Source of the DNA: Pseudonocardia broussonetiae
GTDB lineage: Bacteria > Actinomycetota > Actinomycetes > Mycobacteriales > Pseudonocardiaceae
DNA length: 64,000 nt
Direction of reading: 5' to 3'
NCBI RefSeq assembly: GCF_013155125.1
Contig: NZ_CP053564.1
Span: 4,595,501 to 4,659,500, forward strand
The notes under the pieces were generated by a model that was given only the letters and a program-made list of their open reading frames with translations, did not search any database and was not told the DNA's origin. Numbering within the stretch: the first letter of the stretch is position 1; every line of letters starts with the position of its first letter. Position numbers and translations under genes: made by a program. This document shows positions 50,352-59,386 of the stretch, piece by piece.

Positions 50352-51959
50352 ATGTCGCACCCGATCGGCACCAACCTCGTCCAGCGGATCAACGTCGGCG
50401 ACTCGCTGACGCGCACCGCGGCCCTGCGCCCTGCGCAGCCCGCGCTCGTCGACGGCGACCGGAGGTGGACGTACGCGGAGCTGAACGCGTGGGTCAACCG
50501 GCTCGCCCACGGCCTCGCCGCCCGCGGCTACGGCCGGGGCGACGCGCTCGGGCTGGCCTCGGCCAACAGCGCCGAGTTCCTCGCCGTCTACTACGCCTGC
50601 GCCAAGCTCGGCGTCGTCTGCGTCCCGGTGAACCTGGGGTGGCGCCCCGACGAGACGGCCTACGTCCTGGGCCACTCGCGCTCGCGCGGGATCGTCGTCG
50701 AGGCCCAGCTCGTGGGGGCCGTCGCGGACGCGGTCGCGCAGGTCGACGCCGTGGCGGACGTGATCGTGGCGCCCGGCACCGGCGGCGGGTACGCGGCGGA
50801 GCCCGCCGACCGGCGGTGGAGCACGCTCGAGGAGGTGCTCGCCGACGACGACTCCGAGCCGGAGGTGCTCGTCGAGGACGCCGACGCGCTGTCCTACCTC
50901 TACACCTCGGGCACCACGTCGTTCCCCAAGGGCGTCGTCGGCAGCCACAAGGCGGTCTACCTCGGCTCGATGTCCGGGGCGCTGGAGGCGGGCTGGAACG
51001 CGAGCGACCGGTTCGTCGCGATGATGCCGATGTTCCACACCGCCCAGCTCAACGCGTTCTGCACGCCCGCGGTCCTGGTGGGCGCCACGATCCACGTGCA
51101 GCGCGGGTTCGAGCCGGGCGCGTTCCTCGACGCCGTCGAGCGCGAGGGCATCACGCAGGTCTTCGGGCTGCCGATGATGTTCCGCGCGGCGCTGGAGCAC
51201 CCGTCGTTCGGCGGGCGCGACCTCTCCTCGCTGCGCCGCGCCGTCTACGCGATGGCCCCGATGCCCGACGCGCTCATCCGCGCCTGCCTCGACGGGTTCG
51301 GCTGCGACTTCGCGCTGCTGTTCGGGCAGACCGAGATGAGCCCGGTGACCACGCTGTTCCGGCCCGAGCACCAGCTCTCCCACATCGGCGCGGTCGGCAC
51401 GCCGATCACCGGCGTGCAGGTCGCGATCATGGCCGAGGACGGGCGGCTGCTCCCGCCGGGCGAGCAGGGGGAGATCGTCTACCGCGGCCCGTCGACGATG
51501 AACGGCTACCTCGACAACCCCGGGGCCACCGCGGCGGCGTTCGCGCACGGCTGGTTCCACTCCGGCGACGTCGGGCGCTTCGGCGAGGACGGCGTGCTGT
51601 GGTTCGCCGACCGGTTCAAGGACGTCATCAAGACCGGCGGCGAGAACGTGGCGTCGATCGAGGTGGAGAAGGCGGTGTACGCGGCCGACGAGCGCGTGGC
51701 CGAGGTCGTCGTCGTCGGGCTGCCGCACGAGCGCTGGAGCGAGGCGATCACCGCGGTGGTCGTGCCGCGCCCGGGCGAGGCCGTCGACGGTGCGGAGCTG
51801 CTGGCCGCGCTCAAGGGGCACCTCGACGGCTACAAGGTGCCCAAGTCCGTGATCGTCGTCGACGAGCTGCCCCGGACCAGCACCGGCAAGATCCAGAAGA
51901 ACAAGGTGCGGGAGACCCACGCCGCGCACTACGACGCCCAGACGCACGGGAAGGGGTGA
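50352..51959 (+). CDS. AMP-dependent acyl-CoA synthetase
   Basis: 535 residues. ANL motifs: SYLYTSGTTSFPKGVVGSH near residue 180, LLFGQTEMSPVTT, GDVGRFGEDGVLWFADRFKDVIKTGGENV and ELPRTSTGKIQKNKVRE. Resembles long-chain or medium-chain FadD-type ligases. It is 11 bp after the dehydrogenase and overlaps the carboxyltransferase gene by 4 bp (GTGA). It is the second ligase in this region; the two probably activate different acids or chain lengths. Confidence 0.92.
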   Translation: MSHPIGTNLVQRINVGDSLTRTAALRPAQPALVDGDRRWTYAELNAWVNRLAHGLAARGYGRGDALGLASANSAEFLAVYYACAKLGVVCVPVNLGWRPDETAYVLGHSRSRGIVVEAQLVGAVADAVAQVDAVADVIVAPGTGGGYAAEPADRRWSTLEEVLADDDSEPEVLVEDADALSYLYTSGTTSFPKGVVGSHKAVYLGSMSGALEAGWNASDRFVAMMPMFHTAQLNAFCTPAVLVGATIHVQRGFEPGAFLDAVEREGITQVFGLPMMFRAALEHPSFGGRDLSSLRRAVYAMAPMPDALIRACLDGFGCDFALLFGQTEMSPVTTLFRPEHQLSHIGAVGTPITGVQVAIMAEDGRLLPPGEQGEIVYRGPSTMNGYLDNPGATAAAFAHGWFHSGDVGRFGEDGVLWFADRFKDVIKTGGENVASIEVEKAVYAADERVAEVVVVGLPHERWSEAITAVVVPRPGEAVDGAELLAALKGHLDGYKVPKSVIVVDELPRTSTGKIQKNKVRETHAAHYDAQTHGKG

Positions 51960-53560
51960 CGGTGGGGGTCCTGCGCTCGTCCCTCGACACGTCGTCGGAG
52001 GGCTACCGGCACAACCGCGAGAACCAGCTCGCCGTGCTGGCCCAGCTGGAGGAGCAGCTCGCGCTGGCCGCGGCCGGGGGCGGGGAGCGCTACACCGCGC
52101 GCCACCGCGACCGGGGCAGGCTGCCGGTGCGCGAGCGGGTCGAGCTGCTGCTCGACCCCGACTCGCCGTTCCTGGAGCTCTCCGCGCTGGCGGCGTGGGG
52201 CACCGAGTTCACCGTCGGCGCGTCGATCGTCACCGGGATCGGGGTGGTGTCGGGCGTCGAGTGCGTCGTGATCGGCCACGACCCCACCGTGCGCGGTGGC
52301 GCGATGAACCCGTACTCGCTGAAGAAGACGCTGCGGGCGCTGGAGATCGCGCGGGTCAACCGGCTGCCGGTGGTCAACCTCGTCGAGTCCGGCGGGGCCG
52401 ACCTGCCCACCCAGGCCGACCTGTTCGTCCCGGCCGGGCGGATCTTCCACGAGCTCACGGCGCTCTCGGCGGCCGGCGTGCCGACGGTCGCGCTGGTCTT
52501 CGGCAACTCGACCGCGGGCGGCGCGTACGTGCCCGGCATGTGCGACCACGCGGTCCTCGTCGACAAGCAGGCCAAGGTGTTCCTCGGCGGCCCGCCGCTG
52601 GTGAAGATGGCCACCGGCGAGGACGCCGACGACGAGGCGCTCGGCGGGGCCGACATGCACTCGCGCGTCTCCGGGCTCTCGGACCACTTCGCCGCCGACG
52701 AGCGCGACGCCATCCGGATCGGGCGCGACATCCTCTCGCGGATCAACTGGCGCAAGCGCGGCCCGGCCCCGTCCCCGCACGCGGCGCCCCCGCGCTACGA
52801 CCCCGAGGAGATCCTCGGCATCGTCTCCGCCGACACGAAGGTGCCCTTCGACCCGCGCGAGGTCCTGGCCCGCACCGTCGACGGCTCGGAGTTCGACGAG
52901 TACAAGCCGCTCTACGGGTCGTCGCTGGTCACCGGGTGGGCGGACATCCACGGGCAGCCGGTCGGTGTGCTCGCCAACCACCGCGGCGTGCTGTTCAGCG
53001 AGGAGGCGAAGAAGGCCACGGAGTTCATCCTGCTCGCCAACCAGACCGACACCCCGCTGGTCTTCCTGCAGAACACCACCGGCTACATGGTCGGCACGAG
53101 CTACGAGCAGGGCGGCATCGTCAAGGACGGCGCCAAGATGATCAACGCCGTCGCCAACAGCACCGTGCCGCACCTGACGGTCAACATGGCGTCGTCGTTC
53201 GGGGCGGGCAACTACGGCATGTCCGGGCGGTCCTACGACCCGCGGTTCATGTTCGCCTGGCCCGGCGCCAAGCTCGCCGTCATGGGGGCGACCCAGCTCG
53301 CCGGCGTGCTCTCGATCGTCGGGCGCGCGAGCGCGGCGTCGTCGGGGCGGCCCTACGACGAGGACGCCGACAGGCAGCGCACGGCGGCGATCGAGGCCCA
53401 GATCGAGGCCGAGTCGCACGCGTTCTTCGTCTCCGCCCGGCTCTACGACGACGGCCTCATCGACCCGCGCGACACCCGCACGGTGCTCGGGATGTCGCTG
53501 TCGGCCACCCACAACACCACCGTCGAGGGCCGTCGCGGCTTCGGCGTCTTCCGGATGTGA
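51956..53560 (+). CDS. acyl-CoA carboxylase carboxyltransferase (beta) subunit
   Basis: 534 residues. Two-domain carboxyltransferase with GHDPTVRGGAMNPYSLKKTLRALEIA, NLVESGGADLPTQADLFVPAGRIFHE, FGNSTAGGAYVPGMCDHAV, and C-terminal NTTGYMVGTSYEQGGIVKDGAKM and MASSFGAGNYGMSGRSYDPRFMFAWPGAKLAVMG. This pattern is that of methylcrotonyl-/geranyl-CoA carboxylase beta subunits (LiuB/AtuC) more than of propionyl-CoA carboxylase. Works with the biotin-carrying subunit encoded next. Starts GTG 51956 (GTG 51962 possible). Confidence 0.92.
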   Translation: MTVGVLRSSLDTSSEGYRHNRENQLAVLAQLEEQLALAAAGGGERYTARHRDRGRLPVRERVELLLDPDSPFLELSALAAWGTEFTVGASIVTGIGVVSGVECVVIGHDPTVRGGAMNPYSLKKTLRALEIARVNRLPVVNLVESGGADLPTQADLFVPAGRIFHELTALSAAGVPTVALVFGNSTAGGAYVPGMCDHAVLVDKQAKVFLGGPPLVKMATGEDADDEALGGADMHSRVSGLSDHFAADERDAIRIGRDILSRINWRKRGPAPSPHAAPPRYDPEEILGIVSADTKVPFDPREVLARTVDGSEFDEYKPLYGSSLVTGWADIHGQPVGVLANHRGVLFSEEAKKATEFILLANQTDTPLVFLQNTTGYMVGTSYEQGGIVKDGAKMINAVANSTVPHLTVNMASSFGAGNYGMSGRSYDPRFMFAWPGAKLAVMGATQLAGVLSIVGRASAASSGRPYDEDADRQRTAAIEAQIEAESHAFFVSARLYDDGLIDPRDTRTVLGMSLSATHNTTVEGRRGFGVFRM

Positions 53561-55551
53561 GCGCCGCCGTGATCCAGAAGCCCGTGATCCAGAAGTTGCT
53601 GGTCGCCAACCGCGGCGAGATCGCCGTCCGGGTGTTCCGCACCGCGCGGGCGCTCGGGATCGCCACCGTCGCCGTGCACTCCGACCCCGACGAGGGCGCG
53701 CCGTTCGTGGCCGCCGCCGACGAGGCCGTGCGCCTGCCCGGCGCCGCGCCCGCCGACACCTACCTCCGCGGCGACCTGGTGCTCGCCGCCGCGCGCGCCA
53801 CCGGCGCCGATGCGGTCCACCCCGGCTACGGGTTCCTCTCGGAGAACGCCGGCTTCGCGCGCGAGTGCGCCGCGGCGGGCGTCACGTTCGTCGGGCCCTC
53901 GCCGGAGGCGATCGCCGCGATGGGCTCCAAGATCGAGGCCAAGGCGCTGATGGGGGCGGCCGGGGTGCCGGTGCTGCCCGGCGCCACCGTCACCGAGGGC
54001 TCCGACCTCGCGGCCGAGGGCGCGCGCGTCGGCTACCCGCTGCTGGTCAAGGCCGCGTTCGGCGGCGGCGGGCGCGGGATGCGGGTGGTTCGCTCCTCGG
54101 CGGAGCTGGCCGACGCGGTCATGAGCGCCCGGCGCGAGGCCGCGTCGGCGTTCGGCGACGGCACGGTGTTCCTGGAGCGGTTCGTCGTCGACCCCCGCCA
54201 CGTCGAGGTGCAGATCCTGGGCGACGCCCACGGGTCGGTGGTCGCGCTGTTCGAGCGGGAGTGCTCGATCCAGCGGCGCTACCAGAAGATCGTCGAGGAG
54301 GCGCCGTCGCCGGCCGTCGACGACGCGCTGCGCGCCGAGCTGGGCGCGGCCGCGATCGCGGCGGGCAAGGCGCTGTCCTACGTGGGCGCGGGCACCGTCG
54401 AGTTCGTGCTCGACGCCGACGGGGCCTTCCACTTCCTGGAGGTCAACACGCGCCTGCAGGTGGAGCACCCGGTCACCGAGCTGGTCACCGGGCTCGACCT
54501 GGTCGCGCTGCAGCTGCGCGTCGCGGAGGGGGAGCCGCTGCCCGCCGAGGTGCACGACGCCCGGATCACCGGGCACGCGATCGAGGCGCGGCTCTACGCC
54601 GAGGACGTGCCGGCGGGGTTCCTGCCGGCGACCGGCACGCTGCACGCGTTCTCGGTGCCGGGCGGCGTCCGCGTCGACACCGGCGTCGCGGACGGGTCGG
54701 TCGTCGGCCCGCACTACGACCCGATGCTGGCCAAGGTCATCGCGCACGGCCCCACGCGCACCGCCGCCGCCCGGGCCCTGGCCGCCGCGCTGCAGGGGGC
54801 GCGCGTGCACGGCGTCGTCACGAACCGCGACCTTCTCGTCGGCGTCCTGCGCGAGCCCGACTTCCTCGCCGGACGCACCGACACCGGCTACCTCGACCGC
54901 CATCCCGACCTGCTCGACCCGCCCGAGGACGACGCCGCCCGCGACCGGGTCGCGCTGCACGCCGTGGCCGCCGCGCTGGCCCGCCAGGCCGCGCACCGGG
55001 CGCAGGCGCGGGTGCTCGGCGGGATGCCGTCGGGGTGGCGCAACGTCGCCGGGCAGCCGCAGCGGGTGTCGTTCACGGCGGGGGAGCGCACCATCGAGGT
55101 CGCGTACCGGTTCCGCCGCGACGGCGTCGAGGTGGCCGTCGACGGGGTGCCGCTCGACGTGGTGCTGCACGCGGCCGCCCCGTCGTCGGTGGAGCTGACC
55201 GTCGGCGGGGTGCGCCGGACGCTGTCGGTGCACACCGTCGACGGCACGTCCTACGTCGACGGCCCGCTCGGCTCCACCACGCTCGTCGGGGTGCCGCGGT
55301 TCGTCGACCCGTCGGAGGCGCAGCAGCCCGGGTCGCTGCTCGCGCCGATGCCGGGCGCGGTGCTGCGGGTGCTGGCCGAGCCGGGCGCCACCGTCACCGC
55401 CGGTCAGGCGCTGGTCGTGCTCGAGGCGATGAAGATGGAGCACACGGTCGCGGCGCCGGCCGACGGCGAGCTGACGGAGCTGCACGTCGTGGCGGGTGAC
55501 CAGGTCTCGACGGGCCAGGTGCTCGCCGTGGTGACCGGCGACACGGCCTAA
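53557..55551 (+). CDS. acyl-CoA carboxylase biotin carboxylase/biotin carrier (alpha) subunit
   Basis: 664 residues. Biotin carboxylase: LLVANRGEIAVRVFRTARALG, HPGYGFLSENAGFARECA, ATP-grasp GGGGRGM, RECSIQRRYQKIVEEAPSP and EVNTRLQVEHPVTELVTGLDLV (to about residue 460). Then a linker domain and a C-terminal biotinyl domain with EAMKMEH (biotinylated Lys near residue 630). Same layout as methylcrotonyl-CoA carboxylase alpha. GTGA overlap with the beta subunit gene. Carboxylates a 3-methyl-2-enoyl-CoA or similar substrate. Confidence 0.94.
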   Translation: MSAAVIQKPVIQKLLVANRGEIAVRVFRTARALGIATVAVHSDPDEGAPFVAAADEAVRLPGAAPADTYLRGDLVLAAARATGADAVHPGYGFLSENAGFARECAAAGVTFVGPSPEAIAAMGSKIEAKALMGAAGVPVLPGATVTEGSDLAAEGARVGYPLLVKAAFGGGGRGMRVVRSSAELADAVMSARREAASAFGDGTVFLERFVVDPRHVEVQILGDAHGSVVALFERECSIQRRYQKIVEEAPSPAVDDALRAELGAAAIAAGKALSYVGAGTVEFVLDADGAFHFLEVNTRLQVEHPVTELVTGLDLVALQLRVAEGEPLPAEVHDARITGHAIEARLYAEDVPAGFLPATGTLHAFSVPGGVRVDTGVADGSVVGPHYDPMLAKVIAHGPTRTAAARALAAALQGARVHGVVTNRDLLVGVLREPDFLAGRTDTGYLDRHPDLLDPPEDDAARDRVALHAVAAALARQAAHRAQARVLGGMPSGWRNVAGQPQRVSFTAGERTIEVAYRFRRDGVEVAVDGVPLDVVLHAAAPSSVELTVGGVRRTLSVHTVDGTSYVDGPLGSTTLVGVPRFVDPSEAQQPGSLLAPMPGAVLRVLAEPGATVTAGQALVVLEAMKMEHTVAAPADGELTELHVVAGDQVSTGQVLAVVTGDTA

Positions 55552-55553
55552 CG

Positions 55554-55574
55554 GTCAATACTGACTGCTAGCCT
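55554..55574 (+). promoter_or_regulatory. inverted repeat and -10-like box before the SDR gene
   Basis: GTCAATACTGAC (55554-55565), arms GTCA/TGAC, just after the carboxylase stop, followed by TAGCCT (55569-55574). It may mark a separate promoter with an operator for the SDR gene; AGGAGAGCCA RBS precedes GTG 55619. Confidence 0.4.
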
Positions 55575-55618
55575 CCGGGCCAGTCGCAACGTCGCACGAG
55601 GTCGTACGAGGAGAGCCA

Positions 55619-56380
55619 GTGGACATCAACGGAGCCGTCGCGGTCGTGACGGGTGGGGCCTCCGGGCTCGGCCTGGCCACCACGGAGAAGCTGCTCGACG
55701 CCGGTGCGTCGGTCGTCATCCTGGACCTGCCGTCCTCCGCCGGGCCCGACGTCGCCGAGAAGCTGGGCGACCGCGTGCGGTTCGCGCCCGCCGACGTCAC
55801 CGACGAGGCCGGCGTCTCCGCCGCCCTCGACGTCGCCGCCGAGCTGGGCCCGCTGCGCGTGGCCGTCAACTGCGCCGGCACCGGCGACGCGATCCGCGTG
55901 CTCGGCAAGAAGGGCGTCTACCCGCTCGACAAGTTCGCCCGCATCGTCTCGATCAACCTCATCGGCACGTTCAACGTCCTGCGGCTCGCGGCCGAGCGCA
56001 TGGCCGCCACCGAGATCGTCGACGGCGAGCGCGGCGTCATCGTCAACACCGCCTCGGTGGCCGCGTTCGACGGCCAGATCGGCCAGGCCGCCTACTCGGC
56101 GTCGAAGGGCGGGGTGGTGGGCATGACGCTGCCGATCGCCCGCGACCTCGCCGGCGCGATGATCCGCGTCGTCACCATCGCCCCGGGCCTGTTCGACACC
56201 CCGCTCCTCGCGTCCCTGCCCGAGGAGGCGCGGGTGTCCCTGGGCCAGCAGGTGCCCCACCCCTCCCGCCTGGGACAGCCCGCCGAGTTCGGGGCGCTGG
56301 TCACGCACATCGTGGAGAACCAGATGCTCAACGGTGAGGTCATCCGGCTGGACGGTGCGATCCGGATGGGGCCGCGGTAA
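55619..56380 (+). CDS. SDR family 3-hydroxyacyl-CoA dehydrogenase (HSD10-like)
   Basis: 253 residues from GTG 55619. [106 protein letters not shown] and [33 protein letters not shown] closely follow the type II 3-hydroxyacyl-CoA dehydrogenase (HSD17B10/ERAB) pattern. Oxidises a 3-hydroxyacyl-CoA with NAD in beta-oxidation, completing the dehydrogenase/hydratase set around it. Confidence 0.93.
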   Translation: MDINGAVAVVTGGASGLGLATTEKLLDAGASVVILDLPSSAGPDVAEKLGDRVRFAPADVTDEAGVSAALDVAAELGPLRVAVNCAGTGDAIRVLGKKGVYPLDKFARIVSINLIGTFNVLRLAAERMAATEIVDGERGVIVNTASVAAFDGQIGQAAYSASKGGVVGMTLPIARDLAGAMIRVVTIAPGLFDTPLLASLPEEARVSLGQQVPHPSRLGQPAEFGALVTHIVENQMLNGEVIRLDGAIRMGPR

Positions 56381-56462
56381 GGCTGCGACTCCCGGCGATC
56401 TTGGCCGGCTCGGTGCTGCGGTTACCCATCGCCGTTCCCGCCCGGCCCGGCGTCCGGGCCGG

Positions 56463-57598
56463 TGATCGTCGGGAGTGTGCCGTGACGGCCCTCGCGACGA
56501 CCGTGGTGGTGCGGTTCCGGTGATCTCCGCGAACCCGTTGCCTTGATCGTCGAGATGGTGACGCGGTGGTCGTTCGGGGGGCCGTGAGGTGACGGTCTCG
56601 GCGATCATGGTCCCCGCCCCGCCCCGCCCCGCCCCGCCCACCGCGCCCTGCCCACCCCGCCCTGCCCCGCCCCGCCCCCGCCCCGCCCCGCCCCGCCCCG
56701 CCCCGCCGCTCCCCGCCGCTCCCGACCCAACCGCCGGCCACCGAGCCGGTGATCGTCGGGACCGCACCACCACGGCCCCCGCGACGACCGCGGTGGTGCG
56801 GTTCCGGTGATCTTCGGGCCGCCGGAGCTGGTGATCGTCGGAAGTGCGACGTGGCGGCCCTGCGGCGGAGGGCCGTGAGGTGACGGTCCCGGCGATCATG
56901 GCCCTTCGGCCACGCCGCTCCCGACCCGCCGGCGTCCGAGTCGGTGATCGTCGGGAGTGCACCACCACGGCCCTCCGGCCGACCCTGGTGTCACGCTCTC
57001 GGCGATCTGCGCGAACCCGCTGCCCTTGATCGTCGAGAAGGTGACGCGGCGGTCGTCCGGGGGACCGTGAGGTGACGGTCTCGGCGATCATGGCCGCCCT
57101 GCCCTACCCGCCCTGCCCGCCCCGCCCCGCCCTGCCCGCCCTGCCCTGCCCGCCCCGCCCTGCCCACCCCGCCCTGCCCGTCGCTCCCGACTCAACCGCC
57201 GGCGTCCGAGCCGGTGATCGTCGGGAACGTGCCGTCACGGCCCCCCCCGACGACCGTGGTGGTGCGGTTCCGGTGATCTTCGGGCTGGCGGAGCTGGAGA
57301 TCGTCGGGAGTGCGACGTGGCGGCCCTGCGCAGGGTCGTGAGGTGACAGTCTCGGCGATCATGGCCGCCCCGCCCGCCCGCCCCGCCCGCCCGCCCGCCC
57401 CGCCCGCCCCGCCCGCCCCGCCGTTCCTGACCCACCCCGCGTCCGCAGCGGTGATCGTCGGGAGTGCACCACCACGCCCCTCGCGACGACCGTCATGGCA
57501 CATCCCCGGCGATCTCCACGGAACCCATCGCCCTTGATCGTCGAGAACGTGACACCGCGGTCGTCGGGAGAACCGTGAGGTCGGGGGTCCGGCCTCTC
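56463..57598 (+). repeat. right array of ten 64-bp palindromic-ended repeats in five A-B pairs
   Basis: Copies: A 56463-56526, B 56544-56607, A 56750-56813, B 56832-56898 (67 bp), A 56945-57008, B 57027-57090, A 57215-57279 (65 bp), B 57298-57361, A 57452-57515, B 57535-57598 (3' end decayed). A half-copy follows at 57622. A starts TGATCGTCGGGAGTG-like and ends CCGGTGATCT-like; B starts TGATCGTCGAGA-like and ends GGTCTCGGCGATCA. A and B are separated by 17-19 bp of related sequence (CGAACCCGTTGCC-like), and each B is followed by ATGG and usually a C/G tract. Same family as the left cluster. The stretch 56381-57694 contains no gene I can support. Confidence 0.9.
56611..57424 (+). repeat. low-complexity CCCCG/CCCGC tracts within the repeat array
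   Basis: Three long pyrimidine-rich runs of CCCCG/CCTGC/CCCGC units at about 56611-56719, 57095-57182 and 57364-57422, each directly after a B element. The plus strand is almost free of A and T there, with strong strand asymmetry. Likely expanded by slippage; may form G-quadruplex-like structures on the minus strand. Confidence 0.85.
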
Positions 57599-57694
57599 TC
57601 GGCCACTGCATCCCGGACCGGTGATCGTCGGCACCACCCAGCCGCCGGGGTAGGTTCCGACCAGGGCGCGGACCCTCCGCGCGGAGGAGGCAAC

Positions 57695-58459
57695 GTGTCC
57701 GACGAGGTCCTGGTCGAGCGCCGCGGGGCGGTGCTGGTGATCACCATCAACCGGCCGCAGGCGAAGAACGCCCTGAACAAGGCGGTGTCCGACGGCATCG
57801 CCGCCGCCGTCGACGAGCTGGACGCCTCCGACGAGCTGTGGGCCGGCGTGCTGACCGGGGCGGGCGGGACGTTCTCCGCGGGCATGGACCTCAAGGCGTT
57901 CCTCACGGGCGAGCGGCCGTTCATCGAGGGCCGCGGGCTCTGCGGGATCACCCAGGCCCCGCCGCGCAAGCCGCTGATCGGGGCGGCCGAGGGGTGGGCG
58001 CTGGCGGGCGGGTTCGAGCTGCTGCTGGCCTGCGACCTCGTCGTCGCCTCCCGCACGGCCCGGTTCGGGGTGCCGGAGGTGAAGCGGTCGCTCGTGGCCG
58101 CGGCGGGGGGCGCGCTGCTGCTCACCCGGCGCGTGCCGACCGCCGTCGCGATGGAGATGCTCCTGACCGGCGACCCGATCGACGCCGAGCGGGCCGCCGC
58201 GATCGGCCTGGTCAACCGGGTCACCGACGAGGGCGGCGCCCTCGAGGAGGCCGTCGCGCTGGCGTCGACCATCGCGGCGAACGCCCCGCTCGCGGTGGCC
58301 GCCACCAAGCGCATCGCCCGGTCGAGCGCCGACTGGTCGCTCGACGAGGGCTGGACGACGCAGGGCGAGATCATCGCGCCGGTGTTCTCCTCCGACGACG
58401 CCCGCGAGGGGGCGACGGCGTTCGCCGAGAAGCGGGCGCCGGTGTGGAAGGGCCGGTAG
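57695..58459 (+). CDS. enoyl-CoA hydratase/isomerase family protein
   Basis: 254 residues from GTG 57695 with a GGAGGAGGCAAC RBS. FSAGMDLKAFL, GAAEGWALAGGFELLLACDLVVAS (first catalytic Glu present) and FGVPEVKRSLVAAAGGALLLTRRV (second Glu present) indicate an active crotonase-type hydratase. LASTIAANAPLAVAATKRI follows the usual EchA pattern. It is separated from the SDR gene by the repeat array, but functionally fits the same acyl-CoA pathway. Its stop is 3 bp from the convergent hydrolase gene. Confidence 0.92.
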   Translation: MSDEVLVERRGAVLVITINRPQAKNALNKAVSDGIAAAVDELDASDELWAGVLTGAGGTFSAGMDLKAFLTGERPFIEGRGLCGITQAPPRKPLIGAAEGWALAGGFELLLACDLVVASRTARFGVPEVKRSLVAAAGGALLLTRRVPTAVAMEMLLTGDPIDAERAAAIGLVNRVTDEGGALEEAVALASTIAANAPLAVAATKRIARSSADWSLDEGWTTQGEIIAPVFSSDDAREGATAFAEKRAPVWKGR

Positions 58460-58462
58460 GCG

Positions 58463-59343
58463 TCAGCCGACGACCCGCTCGATCCACGCGAGCACGTCGG
58501 CCACCACCTCGTCCCGGTTGGTCTCGTTGAGGATCTCGTGCCGCGCACCCGGCCAGGTCCTCAGCGTGACGTCGGTGAGGCCGGCCTCGGTGAGCCGCCC
58601 GACCAGGGCGTGCACCAGGGCGAGCTGCCCGTTGACCGGGTCGTCCTCCCCGACGGCGACGAGCACGGGCAGGTCCTTGCGGATCTCCGCGAGCCGGGCC
58701 GGGTCGGCGACGTCGTGCGCGCGGCCGAACATCGCCTTCACCCCGTCGACGTCGACCCCGAAGCCGCAGTGCGGGTCGGCGACGTACGCGTCGACCTGGG
58801 CCTCGTCACGGGAGAGCCAGTCGTAGTCGGTGCGGGCGGAGGCGAACGGGGCGTTGAACGCGGCCAGGTCCATCGGCTGGTCGAGGTCCAGCGCCGGCTC
58901 CAGGAGGTCGATGGCCGCGGTGCCGGAGAGGACGAGGCCGTCGATGCGGTCGCCGTGGTCGAGGACCCACTGCTGCGCGGCGAACGAGCCCATGCTGTGC
59001 GCGAACAGCACGACCGGGACGCCCGGGTGCTCGGCGCGCCCGTGCTCGACCAGCACGCCGATGTCGTCGACGAGGCCGTTCCAGCCGTCGGTCCCGACCG
59101 CGCCGAGCGCGTCGTCGGAGCCCGCGGTGGCGCCGTGCCGCGGTGGTCCTGGCCCTGCACCGCGAAGCCCGCGGCCACCAGCGCCTCCGCGAACGGGCCG
59201 TAGCGCAGCACGTGCTCGCCCATCCCGTGCGTGAGCTGGACGACGGCGCGCGGCGGGCCCGCGGGGTCCCAGCGGTAGGCGGTGACCGGCGTGCCGTCGC
59301 GGCCGGTGACCGTGAAGCGCACGGGCGTGGTGGTGGAGGTCAT
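58463..59343 (-). pseudogene. monoacylglycerol lipase-like hydrolase with a single-base frameshift
   Basis: ATG 59343 opens a frame coding for the N-terminal part of an alpha/beta hydrolase (THGMGEHVLRYGPFAEALVAAGFAVQGQDHRG). At about 59134-59140 the frame is lost; the correct continuation (GATAGSDDALGAVGTDGWN, then VLFAHSMGSF with the nucleophile Ser, VAVGEDDPVN and GARHEIL with the His) lies in another frame to the stop at 58463. Adding one base, turning the local GGCAC into GGCCAC, restores GHGA, the motif expected after DHRG. The product resembles monoacylglycerol lipase/lysophospholipase. Either a recent pseudogene or a sequencing error in a GC-rich run. Confidence 0.85.
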
Positions 59344-59386
59344 CCGCGCACGCTACGACGGCGCGTCCCGGCGGGCCAGGGGCCGG

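Noticed and set aside
56463..57598. Plasmid-type iterons or a replication origin
   Set aside because: No rep, parA/B or dnaA gene and no AT-rich region nearby; direct iterons would not have inverted-repeat ends of this kind.
56381..57694. Open frames through the right repeat array
   Set aside because: Low-complexity PAPPRPAP and RTTTVV peptides produced by C/G tracts and repeats, without start signals.
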